Positions 23,887-30,826 of a stretch of DNA of 31,513 nt are shown in pieces; the stretch's first letter is position 1; the number at the start of each line of letters is the position of its first letter. The translations under genes and the position numbers were made by a program. Location of the stretch: positions 1 through 31,513 of the forward strand of contig JAEWWJ010000002.1 of the NCBI GenBank assembly GCA_023396415.1. The letters are read 5' to 3'. The notes below the pieces were generated by a model, which was not told the origin of the DNA, made no database searches, and was given only the letters and a program-made list of their open reading frames with translations. The stretch comes from Bacteroidota bacterium (GTDB lineage: Bacteria > Bacteroidota > Bacteroidia > Bacteroidales > F082).

Positions 23887-25032
23887 ATGGAGTGGAAACC
23901 TGACTTAGAAGCGGTTCAAGACCTAAGAAAAAGCCTTCACCGACAACCGGAGTTGTCGGGCATGGAGGTTGAAACAGCAAAAAAAATCCTTGCTTTTGCT
24001 GAGACATATTCACCAGACAATATCATTACCGGCTTGGGTGGACATGGATTGGCCGTCGTTTTTAACGGTAAAAGCAACGGTCCGGTTTTGTTGCTGCGTT
24101 GCGATATGGATGCCCTTCCTATTCAAGAAGAAAATGATTTTGCTTATGCTTCACAAGTAACCCAAGTGGCGCATTTGTGCGGGCACGATGGGCATTCGGC
24201 TGCCATGGCGGCACTCGTTCCACACCTCAGCAAACACCGTCCCAAACGCGGCAAAGTGGTACTGTTGTTTCAACCTGCCGAAGAAACCGGCGAAGGGGCA
24301 GCCAAGGTTCTAAACGATCCCAAGTTCAAAGCCATTCTTCCGGATATGGTTTTTGGTTTTCATAACTTACCCGGTTTTGAAACGCATGAAATAGTGATCA
24401 AAACCAACGAATTTGCCTCGGCCTCTACCGGCATGATCGTGCGGCTGAAAGGGAAAACTGCTCATACCGCCCAGCCCGAAAACGGACGCTCACCCGCTCC
24501 GGCCATCGCTGAACTTATTACCTCTTTTACTAACTTACCCCAAACCATTCATACTGATGATTTTACGCTCGTTACAGTGGTTCATGCACGATTGGGCGAA
24601 AGGGCTTTTGGAACTTCTCCCGGTTTTGCCGAACTGATGACCACCTTGCGTGCCTATAAAGATGATGACATGGCCAAACTCACCACAAAAGCAACTACTT
24701 TGGTGGAGAAGCAGGCCAAAAAATATGGCTTGTCTTTTGAAATCGAATGGACTGAAGCTTTTCCGGCCACCCGAAATCATGCAGAATGTGTGGAAACCGT
24801 GCTTTCAGTAGCCCACGAAATTGGCCTGCAAACACGCATCATGGATCAGCCTTTTCGGTGGTCCGAAGATTTTGGCCATTTTACACAAGTTTTTCAAGGT
24901 GCATTCTTTGGCATTGGTGCTGGACTTCAGCATCCGCAACTCCATCATCCCGACTATGATTTTCCGGATGAAATTCTACTTACCGCCTTGAAAATGTTTG
25001 ATGCCATCATTCAAAAAAATCTTAATTATTAG
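23887..25032 (+). CDS. M20 family metallo-amidohydrolase (N-acyl amino acid hydrolase-like)
   Basis: This 381-residue protein shows the M20D pattern: LHRQPELSGMEVETA near the start, RCDMDALPIQEEN at 71-83, metal ligands in HLCGHDGHSA (Cys98, His100, His103), catalytic Glu pair in FQPAEETGEG (Glu132/133), FGFHNLPG (His159) and late HHPDYDFPDE (around 353). The lid domain spans about 175-290 (TGMIVRLKGKTAHTAQPENG). No signal peptide, so cytoplasmic. Such enzymes deacylate N-acyl amino acids or peptidoglycan-derived dipeptides. Being between two racemases and after a GNAT suggests turnover of N-acetylated amino acids. Ends in TAG, with the next ATG one base later. Confidence 0.93.
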   Translation: MEWKPDLEAVQDLRKSLHRQPELSGMEVETAKKILAFAETYSPDNIITGLGGHGLAVVFNGKSNGPVLLLRCDMDALPIQEENDFAYASQVTQVAHLCGHDGHSAAMAALVPHLSKHRPKRGKVVLLFQPAEETGEGAAKVLNDPKFKAILPDMVFGFHNLPGFETHEIVIKTNEFASASTGMIVRLKGKTAHTAQPENGRSPAPAIAELITSFTNLPQTIHTDDFTLVTVVHARLGERAFGTSPGFAELMTTLRAYKDDDMAKLTTKATTLVEKQAKKYGLSFEIEWTEAFPATRNHAECVETVLSVAHEIGLQTRIMDQPFRWSEDFGHFTQVFQGAFFGIGAGLQHPQLHHPDYDFPDEILLTALKMFDAIIQKNLNY

Positions 25033-25033
25033 A

Positions 25034-26185
25034 ATGTTACACACCTCTGTTATCGAAATCAGCCGGCTGGCGCTGCAAAACAACCTCCAATTTATCAAAG
25101 GCTACCTCAATCCTGATGTGAAGCTCTCTTGCGTTGTGAAAGGCAATGCTTACGGCCATGGATTGGAAACCTATATTCCTTTGGCAGAAGCATCAGGAGT
25201 GGATCATTTTTCGGTTTTTAGCACAGATGAGGCCTTTCGTGTAAAACAAGTTTGTAATGAAAATACCACTGTCCTTATCATGGGTTATGTGGACAATGAA
25301 GATGTGGAATGGGCTATCAATGAAGGCGTTGAGTTTTATATTTTTGAAATGGACCGTCTCAATGTGGCTTTGAAAATGGCAGAAAAATCCGGAATCAAAG
25401 CACTGGTACATCTTGAGGTAGAAACCGGAATGAACCGCACCGGTTTCGATGCCAAAAGCTTCAAGCAGGCCCTCACCTTATTGAAAAAGTTCCCCGAAAG
25501 CTTTTCATTTGAAGGCGTTTGCACTCATTTTTCCGGTGCTGAAAGTATTCCCAACTATGTGCGCGTTCACAACCAGATCAAGAAATTCAATCAGTTTAAA
25601 AAAATATTGGAAAAAGAAGGTTTGCAGCCGCGACGTTACCACACGGCCTGTTCGGCAGCAGCCATTGCCTATCCAAAAACACAAATGGACATGGTGCGCA
25701 TTGGCATTTTACAATATGGCTATTGGCCCACTCAGGAAACATTTATCCATTTTATCCACAAAAACGGACAACCACGGCAGCCCCTCCAACGCATCCTCAC
25801 TTGGAAAACGAAGGTTTTGAATGTAAAAGCCATCAAAACCGGCGAATTTATTGGATACGGAACCACCTATCTGGCCCAGCAAGACAAAAAAATTGCCACC
25901 ATTCCTTTGGGCTATTCACATGGTTTTCCGCGCAGCTTGAGCAATGTAGGGCGCGTGCTGGTGGGCGGCAAACGCGTCGGCGTGATTGGTATTGTGAACA
26001 TGAACATCCTTACTGTTGATGTTACTTCGGTGGATGGTGTTGAAAAAGGCGACGAAGTGGTAGTGATTGGAAGGCAAGGGGAGCTGGAAACAACGGTAGC
26101 TGCTTTTAGCGAACTCAGCGCCCAGGTCAATTACGAAACCCTAGCACGCCTGCCAATGAATATCCCGCGGGTGGTAGTGGATTGA
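25034..26185 (+). CDS. alr: Divergent alanine racemase
   Basis: I start at the ATG at 25034, one base after the M20 stop; an upstream in-frame ATG at 24998 lies in the previous gene. The 383-residue product has PLP Lys36 in VVKGNAYGHG, VETGMNRTGF, CTHFSGAES, the MVRIGILQYGYWP region with the PLP-nitrogen Arg, catalytic Tyr275 in IGYGTTY and GYSHGFPR. Compared with usual Alr the signatures differ: VVKG for VVKA, GYSHG for GYADG, and NMN for the SMD motif (Met323 kept, Asp to Asn324). Core catalytic Lys and Tyr are present, so it is probably active, but substrate range may be altered. It ends the operon; a strong terminator follows 120 nt later. Confidence 0.9.
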   Translation: MLHTSVIEISRLALQNNLQFIKGYLNPDVKLSCVVKGNAYGHGLETYIPLAEASGVDHFSVFSTDEAFRVKQVCNENTTVLIMGYVDNEDVEWAINEGVEFYIFEMDRLNVALKMAEKSGIKALVHLEVETGMNRTGFDAKSFKQALTLLKKFPESFSFEGVCTHFSGAESIPNYVRVHNQIKKFNQFKKILEKEGLQPRRYHTACSAAAIAYPKTQMDMVRIGILQYGYWPTQETFIHFIHKNGQPRQPLQRILTWKTKVLNVKAIKTGEFIGYGTTYLAQQDKKIATIPLGYSHGFPRSLSNVGRVLVGGKRVGVIGIVNMNILTVDVTSVDGVEKGDEVVVIGRQGELETTVAAFSELSAQVNYETLARLPMNIPRVVVD

Positions 26186-26223
26186 GTTTAGAATGAATCT
26201 TACTTTCAACTTGAGAATAAAAC

Positions 26224-26254
26224 TTGACAACTGCACAACATTGAATTAATTTTG
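26224..26254 (+). promoter_or_regulatory. Candidate promoter (TTG, 20 nt, TAATTTTG)
   Basis: TTG at 26224-26226 and TAATTTTG at 26247-26254 have the expected 20-nt spacing. Transcription would begin near 26261 and meet the terminator at 26305, giving a transcript of about 75 nt. Confidence 0.5.
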
Positions 26255-26260
26255 GAGCAT

Positions 26261-26336
26261 TAAGGGAAAATTTTTTGGTGTTCTCACAGATTGGTTGTTA
26301 TTGTAAAGGTGTCTTTTTTGGTTAGACACCTTTTTT
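26261..26336 (+). ncRNA. Possible short transcript between promoter and terminator
   Basis: The 76-nt span from the predicted start to the end of the T-run contains no ORF of note. It could be a small RNA, or an attenuated leader of the GT4 gene that starts at 26552. Only the promoter and terminator motifs support it; no known RNA family was recognised. Confidence 0.3.
26305..26336 (+). terminator. Strong intrinsic terminator
   Basis: A 10-bp stem AAAGGTGTCT / AGACACCTTT with a 9-nt loop is followed by a T-run. It ends the racemase operon or the short transcript described above. Confidence 0.88.
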
Positions 26337-26551
26337 GTTTTTGGCCTTAAACAGAAAATGAACACTTCTACAAATTATTGGTGATGGTGCAATACCCTAA
26401 CTTTTTTGTTGTTGCCCCAAATGAATCAATGGTTGCCATTTACCTCAAATTATGATGGAACCCAAATCGTTACCAAATCTTGAAAAGACCATTAAAATTC
26501 GTATCATGCAGTATCTTTTCAATTGAGGCACAACAGATGTACTATTTGCAA
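26337..26551. other. Leader region before the GT4 gene, no convincing gene
   Basis: No clear -7 element was found here. An in-frame TTG at 26480 and an ATG at 26537 precede the chosen GT4 start, and a 24-codon ORF starts at 26455, but none has recognisable content. Confidence 0.4.
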
Positions 26552-28594
26552 ATGAAAGTTATCTGTTTAGGAAATTATCCCCCACGACAATGTGGAATAG
26601 CAACATTTACAAAAAATCTTGTTGATTCCATTCAGGCTTCAGTACTTTCGTCGCCTCAACAAATAGAGATTGAAGTTGTGGCAATGAACGACCGTGACGA
26701 AGGTTATCCTTATCCGCCCATTGTGAAATACTGCATTCCCGATCAGTCGCGCGAGGCCTTTCTCGCGGCAGCTGATTACATCAACAGCTCGGAAGCGTCG
26801 GTTTTATTGGTACAGCATGAATTTGGCATTTTTGGCGGCAACAGTGGAATTTTTCTGCTTTCGCTCTTGCGCGAAATAAAAATCCCCATCGTTTGCACCT
26901 TGCATACTGTGCTGGAGAAACCAAATTTTCACCAACGTGAAATTATTGAAAGAATGGCCGGCTATGCTGATAAGTTGGTTGTAATGAATGAGATAGCCAT
27001 ACCTTTTTTAACAAACATTTACAACGTTCATGTGGAGAAGATTGAAGTGATTCAGCATGGCGTGCCCGATTTTAAAGCCGCTGAAAAAGATTTCATGCCA
27101 CCACCTTCCGCTTGGAATGGTCGCAAGCTGATGCTCACTTTTGGAATGATTGGTAAGAGCAAAGGTGTCGAAACGGTGCTACGTGCCATGCCCGAAATTG
27201 TAACAAAACATCCCGAAATCCTCTATGTTGTTTTGGGCAAAACCCATCCCAATGTGGTGCGTCATGCAGGAGAGGAGTATCGCGAATTTCTCGAATCAAT
27301 GGTGCAAAAAATGAATTTGCAAGAGCATGTGGTGTTTATGGATCAATACACCGATGAGCTGGAGCTGATGGCCATGCTGCACACCGCCGATCTATATGTT
27401 ACGCCCTATTTGAATAAAGCACAAATCACCAGCGGAACTTTGGCTTATGCCGTTAGTGGTGGTTGTGGTGTTTTTTCAACTCCCTATTGGCACGCCGAGT
27501 CTTTACTTTCCGAAGAAAGGGGTTGGCTGTTCGACTTTGGAAACCACCATCAACTTGCTGATTTGGTAAATGCTGCGCTCGATCACCCGGAAATATTAAA
27601 AATGAGGCAACAAAACGCGCGACAATACGGTCAAATGATCACTTGGCCTCGCATTGGCAAAGGCTATGCTGATCTTTTGATGGGGATGCATCACCAAGCC
27701 AAAAGTAAGACCTCTCCTCTTTTTGAAACCCCTCCTTTCGATATTTCACATTTGAAATGTCTAACCGATGGCACCGGTTTGCTGCAACATGCCAATGGTC
27801 AATTGCCTGCCTACAAGCACGGCTATAGCCTCGACGACAATGCACGCGCTATTATTGTTGCGGTCACGGCCTGTAAACACGAATACAACGACGTTTATGT
27901 GCAGCTCATCACTAAATATTTTTCCTTCTTTCGATATATGCTGCAAAAGTCGGGTTTGGTGAAAAATTATCTCACCTACGATCACCGCCGATTTGATGAC
28001 GATTTTTCCGATGATGCCTATGGATGCTCTGTTTGGGCGATGGGTTACCTTGTCAGATATGCTCCTAACGATGCGCTATTTCAGTCGGCACTCGACACAT
28101 TTCATCAATTGATGCCGGCCATGGATCAGATCAACTATGCCAGAGGCTATGCCAACTGCATTTTTGGGTTGTTTCATTACCATAAGCGCTTTCCCGATCA
28201 AGAAAGATTTATTGCACTTATACAGCAGGTGGCCGATCTACTTTGCCTGCGTTTTGAACAGCATCACCATGAAAACTGGGCGTGGTTTGAAGATGCACTT
28301 ACTTACGACAATGGCTTGATACCCGCCTCATTATACGTGGCTTACGATGTTACCTTTAACGAAAGATACCTGCAAACAGCTGAAAAAAGCCGGCTCTTTC
28401 TCGAGTCGAAGTGCTTCAAACACAACTGGCTGTCGCTTATCGGTAACAAACGCTGGCTGCGCTTCGACACAAGTTATGAACTTTTTGCACAGCAGCCGGT
28501 GGATGCCTTGGCCATGATGGTGCTGTATAAAAGTGCCTTTTTGACCACGAGACTGCCTGAGCATGAAGAAAAAATAAAGCGCAGCTATTATTAG
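26552..28594 (+). CDS. GT4 glycosyltransferase with C-terminal helical domain, interrupted by in-frame TAG
   Basis: I choose the ATG at 26552 because the product then starts with the family opening MKVICLGNYPPRQCGIATFT. The 680-residue ORF has a GT-B glycosyltransferase half (VQHEFGIFGG; VCTLHTVLEKP; VIQHGVPDF; a LTFGMIGKSKGVETVLRAMP strand; PYLNKAQITSGTLAYAVSGG) to about residue 390, then an alpha/alpha-toroid-like region from CLTDGTGLLQHANG with SLDDNARA, DDFSDDAYGCSVWAMGYL and a NWAWFEDALTYDNG motif. The ORF stops at TAG 28592, but 51 codons of clear family sequence continue in frame after it, so the stop replaces an expected Trp codon. A GH130 gene lies convergent, the usual companion of this protein. 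Role inferred: synthesis or remodelling of a mannose-type glycan. Confidence 0.88.
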   Translation: MKVICLGNYPPRQCGIATFTKNLVDSIQASVLSSPQQIEIEVVAMNDRDEGYPYPPIVKYCIPDQSREAFLAAADYINSSEASVLLVQHEFGIFGGNSGIFLLSLLREIKIPIVCTLHTVLEKPNFHQREIIERMAGYADKLVVMNEIAIPFLTNIYNVHVEKIEVIQHGVPDFKAAEKDFMPPPSAWNGRKLMLTFGMIGKSKGVETVLRAMPEIVTKHPEILYVVLGKTHPNVVRHAGEEYREFLESMVQKMNLQEHVVFMDQYTDELELMAMLHTADLYVTPYLNKAQITSGTLAYAVSGGCGVFSTPYWHAESLLSEERGWLFDFGNHHQLADLVNAALDHPEILKMRQQNARQYGQMITWPRIGKGYADLLMGMHHQAKSKTSPLFETPPFDISHLKCLTDGTGLLQHANGQLPAYKHGYSLDDNARAIIVAVTACKHEYNDVYVQLITKYFSFFRYMLQKSGLVKNYLTYDHRRFDDDFSDDAYGCSVWAMGYLVRYAPNDALFQSALDTFHQLMPAMDQINYARGYANCIFGLFHYHKRFPDQERFIALIQQVADLLCLRFEQHHHENWAWFEDALTYDNGLIPASLYVAYDVTFNERYLQTAEKSRLFLESKCFKHNWLSLIGNKRWLRFDTSYELFAQQPVDALAMMVLYKSAFLTTRLPEHEEKIKRSYY

Positions 28595-28750
28595 TTTTTG
28601 GGTCATAACGACTTAAACATCAGTTTGTTCGATAAAGAAACTAAGGGCTGTAATGATGGTATCGAACAAGAGGGTGCCAACCGCAACCAAGGTGCTGAAA
28701 GTACTATTTCGTGGCTTTTGGCCCGGCTAATGATTCAAAGATTTATTTGA
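28595..28750 (+). pseudogene. Detached C-terminal tail of the GT4 protein after amber codon
   Basis: Reading on in the same frame after TAG (28592-28594) gives 51 codons to a TGA at 28748: FLGHNDLNISLFDKETKGCN at the start, then DGIEQEGANRNQGAESTISW, a highly conserved family end (GANxNQGAEST). Expected sequence at the stop is a WFLGxND motif, so TGG to TAG is the simplest change. Without this tail the toroid domain loses its last helix pair. No start codon precedes it, so it is expressed only by readthrough. Confidence 0.85.
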
Positions 28751-28795
28751 AAAGAGGAGCCTTAATAGCCCTGTGCTTGGGAGATAAAATAGATG

Positions 28796-30298
28796 TTATT
28801 CAAAAATCTTTTCAATACGTGCTAAGAGCAAATCTTTGACAATAGGCTTACGAATATAATCGGTAGCACCCAAGCGCTGTCCCCTGGTTTCATCTTCGGG
28901 GCTGGTATGCCCTGAAAGAAAAATCAAGGGAATATCTATCTCGTTTGAAATGATATATTCCAAAAGTTTATAGCCATCAAGGTTGGGCATCGCAATATCA
29001 GAAAGGATGACATCGAAGCTGCCTTTGGCAATTTTCATCAAAGCCACAATCCCATCCGGAGCAATTTCAACTTCGTAGCCATCAGCTTTCAAAATTTCCG
29101 CAATAATTTTTTGGTTGATGACTTCATCGTCCACCACCAAGATACGGCCTTTGGATTTTTGTCCTTGAAGATGACCATTAATTTTAGAAGGAACAAGGTT
29201 GTGAAGCAGCTCGTCGAGTGGAAAGGTGGCATAGGTGCTGGCGGTGTCGGAGGTGGCATAAGGGAGAATCAGTTGCCCATTGTTAACGATTGATCCACAG
29301 CTATATACTACGTTTGGAACATAACCCTCGCGTTCCTCTTCGTTGGGTGAGAGCAGGGGTTCTGCAAGCAGGCCAATCACCTTTGTAGGATCATCGAGAT
29401 GGAGCAACATGGCACCGATGGCATACTTGCGCATCGTTCCAACGCCGTGGGTAATCACAAGCCATCCATATTCGGTTTCAATGGGCGATCCGCAGTTGCC
29501 TACCTGAATAAACTCCCACGGATATTGCGGTGTTTGCAGCAGTATGGCTTCATCCCAGCGGTTGATTTCGTCCGAAAGCATAATATAATTGTTCACTCCA
29601 TCTAACCTTGCCAACATGGCGTATTTGCCATTGATTTTGCGCGGAAAGAGGGCCATGCCTTTATTTTGCGCGTTGTCGCCATGGATGGGCATGATTTTAA
29701 AATTGTAAAAATCTTTGGTCTCAATCAGTTTGGGAAGTATAGTGAAACCGTTGTAGGCAGTGTAGGTGGCGTAATAGCGACAGCGGCCATCATCATCGGT
29801 GAATTTTACAAAACGGGCGTCCTCAATGCCATTGCTTTCGGCGGCGGCATTGGGAAAAATGACCCTGTCGGAGATCCCCGTATCGAGGGAAAAGAAGATT
29901 TCGTAATGTGAATTGCCTAGCCAGCTGATGGTTTGCAGTATTTTTTCTTGTTCCGGATTGAGTGCCACTTCTCTTTTTGTTTCATCAATGCTCTGTAAAA
30001 GTTCGTTGTAGTCGAATTCGTCCCGCAATTTGTCCATGGTGCGCTTCACAATGGGATCATCGGCGTGCATTTCTAACAGTTTTTTACTGAAATCATTTTT
30101 TTTATAAATGTAATTTTTTGTCACATCGGCTTTGTCAATGAGTCGGCCTGTGGGTAAAAGATGGAGGTTGTTGTCGGCATCCAAGACGCCTCCCCTGAAA
30201 ACGATAGAAGAAATATGGCCTTCGCCCGTGGCCCTAAAGCTGATAATGACCCGCTTTTGGCCTTCGGTAAGGCCGGTCTGGTCGGGGTCTTCTACCAT
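28796..30298 (-). CDS. GH130 glycoside phosphorylase fused to a response-regulator receiver domain (surviving ORF)
   Basis: This 500-residue ORF lacks its native N-terminus. Residues 1-370 are GH130 (beta-mannoside phosphorylase family): FRATGEGHISSIVFRGGVLD, NGIEDARFVKF with the proton-donor Asp160, YTAYNG, RLDGVNNY, GNCGSPIETEYGWLVITHG and YVPNVVYSCGSI. Residues 384-500 are a complete receiver domain: acidic pair Asp390/391 in ILVVDDE, phosphoacceptor Asp434 in VILSDIAMPNLDG, Ser462 in FLSGH and Lys484 in YIRKP. The missing N-terminus is encoded upstream (30308-30648) beyond an in-frame TAG and a -1 frame change. A GH130-REC fusion is unusual and would tie sugar phosphorolysis to phosphorelay signalling or serve as a scaffold. 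Whether active protein is made from the internal ATG at 30298 is unknown. Confidence 0.85.
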   Translation of the reverse strand: MVEDPDQTGLTEGQKRVIISFRATGEGHISSIVFRGGVLDADNNLHLLPTGRLIDKADVTKNYIYKKNDFSKKLLEMHADDPIVKRTMDKLRDEFDYNELLQSIDETKREVALNPEQEKILQTISWLGNSHYEIFFSLDTGISDRVIFPNAAAESNGIEDARFVKFTDDDGRCRYYATYTAYNGFTILPKLIETKDFYNFKIMPIHGDNAQNKGMALFPRKINGKYAMLARLDGVNNYIMLSDEINRWDEAILLQTPQYPWEFIQVGNCGSPIETEYGWLVITHGVGTMRKYAIGAMLLHLDDPTKVIGLLAEPLLSPNEEEREGYVPNVVYSCGSIVNNGQLILPYATSDTASTYATFPLDELLHNLVPSKINGHLQGQKSKGRILVVDDEVINQKIIAEILKADGYEVEIAPDGIVALMKIAKGSFDVILSDIAMPNLDGYKLLEYIISNEIDIPLIFLSGHTSPEDETRGQRLGATDYIRKPIVKDLLLARIEKIFE

Positions 30299-30307
30299 AG
30301 AAGGATT

Positions 30308-30648
30308 CTAAAATGCCGCTGATTCAATAGAGTATTCCGAGGTAAAATAAGCCCCAATAAGAAGCTGTTTATGCTGACTTAACGCATGAAGCTCGTCGGT
30401 TTTTCCTTTAAGGATGTCGCATGTGCGATCGAAATGTTTTTGAAACACCCGCGAGATGTTGCGGTGGCGAGACGAAAAGTCACGCAAAGTTTGGTTCAAA
30501 CTCATCTGGGCAGCCTCTTCGGGCATGGTGGCCACTTTTTTATGATAAACATGACTCGACTTTCAGGACCGGGAAAGAAAAATCTTGTGATCACTCGTTT
30601 CGGATCGCCGGTAAAGAGAAAGGGTTTGCGGTGGAGTGTTGTACTCAT
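30308..30648 (-). pseudogene. Broken N-terminus of the GH130 gene (frameshift plus amber)
   Basis: The ATG at 30648 starts MSTTLHRKPFLFTGDPKRVI, continuing TRFFFPGPESRVMFIIKK in one frame. The expected continuation VATMPEEAAQMSLNQ lies in the -1 frame, beginning at a GTG (30535). The switch falls on A AAA AAG (30541-30535 on the minus strand). That frame runs through RHRNISRVFQKHFDR and LLIGAYFTSEYSIESAAF to TAG at 30310-30308, then reads directly into NPSMVEDPDQTG of the main ORF. All pieces match the normal GH130 N-terminal order, so it is one gene with a -1 shift and one amber codon. Confidence 0.85.
30535..30541 (-). promoter_or_regulatory. A AAA AAG slippery heptamer at the GH130 frame change
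   Basis: In the starting frame the codons are ATA AAA AAG; a -1 slip puts GTG next and restores the GH130 frame exactly. It is the same heptamer used in E. coli dnaX. I see no strong downstream hairpin or upstream Shine-Dalgarno-like stimulator, so a simple loss of one A is equally possible. Confidence 0.5.
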
Positions 30649-30720
30649 GTTTTAGGGGTTTTTGAGGGCTAAAAATACACAAAAGTAATTCCTTAAGGGA
30701 ATTTAAGATTCAAAATTCAA

Positions 30721-30805
30721 TGCCGAATCGCTTTGCTCTCGGCACTAAAGTCCCGAATCGCTTTGCTCTGGGCACTAAAGTCCCGAATCGCTTTGCTCTC
30801 GGCAC
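30721..30805. repeat. 30-bp tandem repeat, 2.8 copies
   Basis: Units begin at 30721, 30751 and 30781, each about TCCCGAATCGCTTTGCTCTC followed by GGCACTAAAG; the last unit breaks off after GGCAC. Each contains a short inverted repeat (for example TGCCGA / TCGGCA). They fill the gap between the FucI-like and GH130 genes. Differences are a few substitutions. Confidence 0.9.
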
Positions 30806-30826
30806 AAGGGATTTGACCTTCGACCT

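Noticed and set aside
26480..26551. TTG start extending the GT4 protein by 24 residues
   Set aside because: The extension has no family similarity and the family opening MKVICLGNYPPRQCG begins at 26552.
30721..30805. CRISPR array
   Set aside because: The 30-bp units are directly adjacent with no spacers and no cas genes are present.
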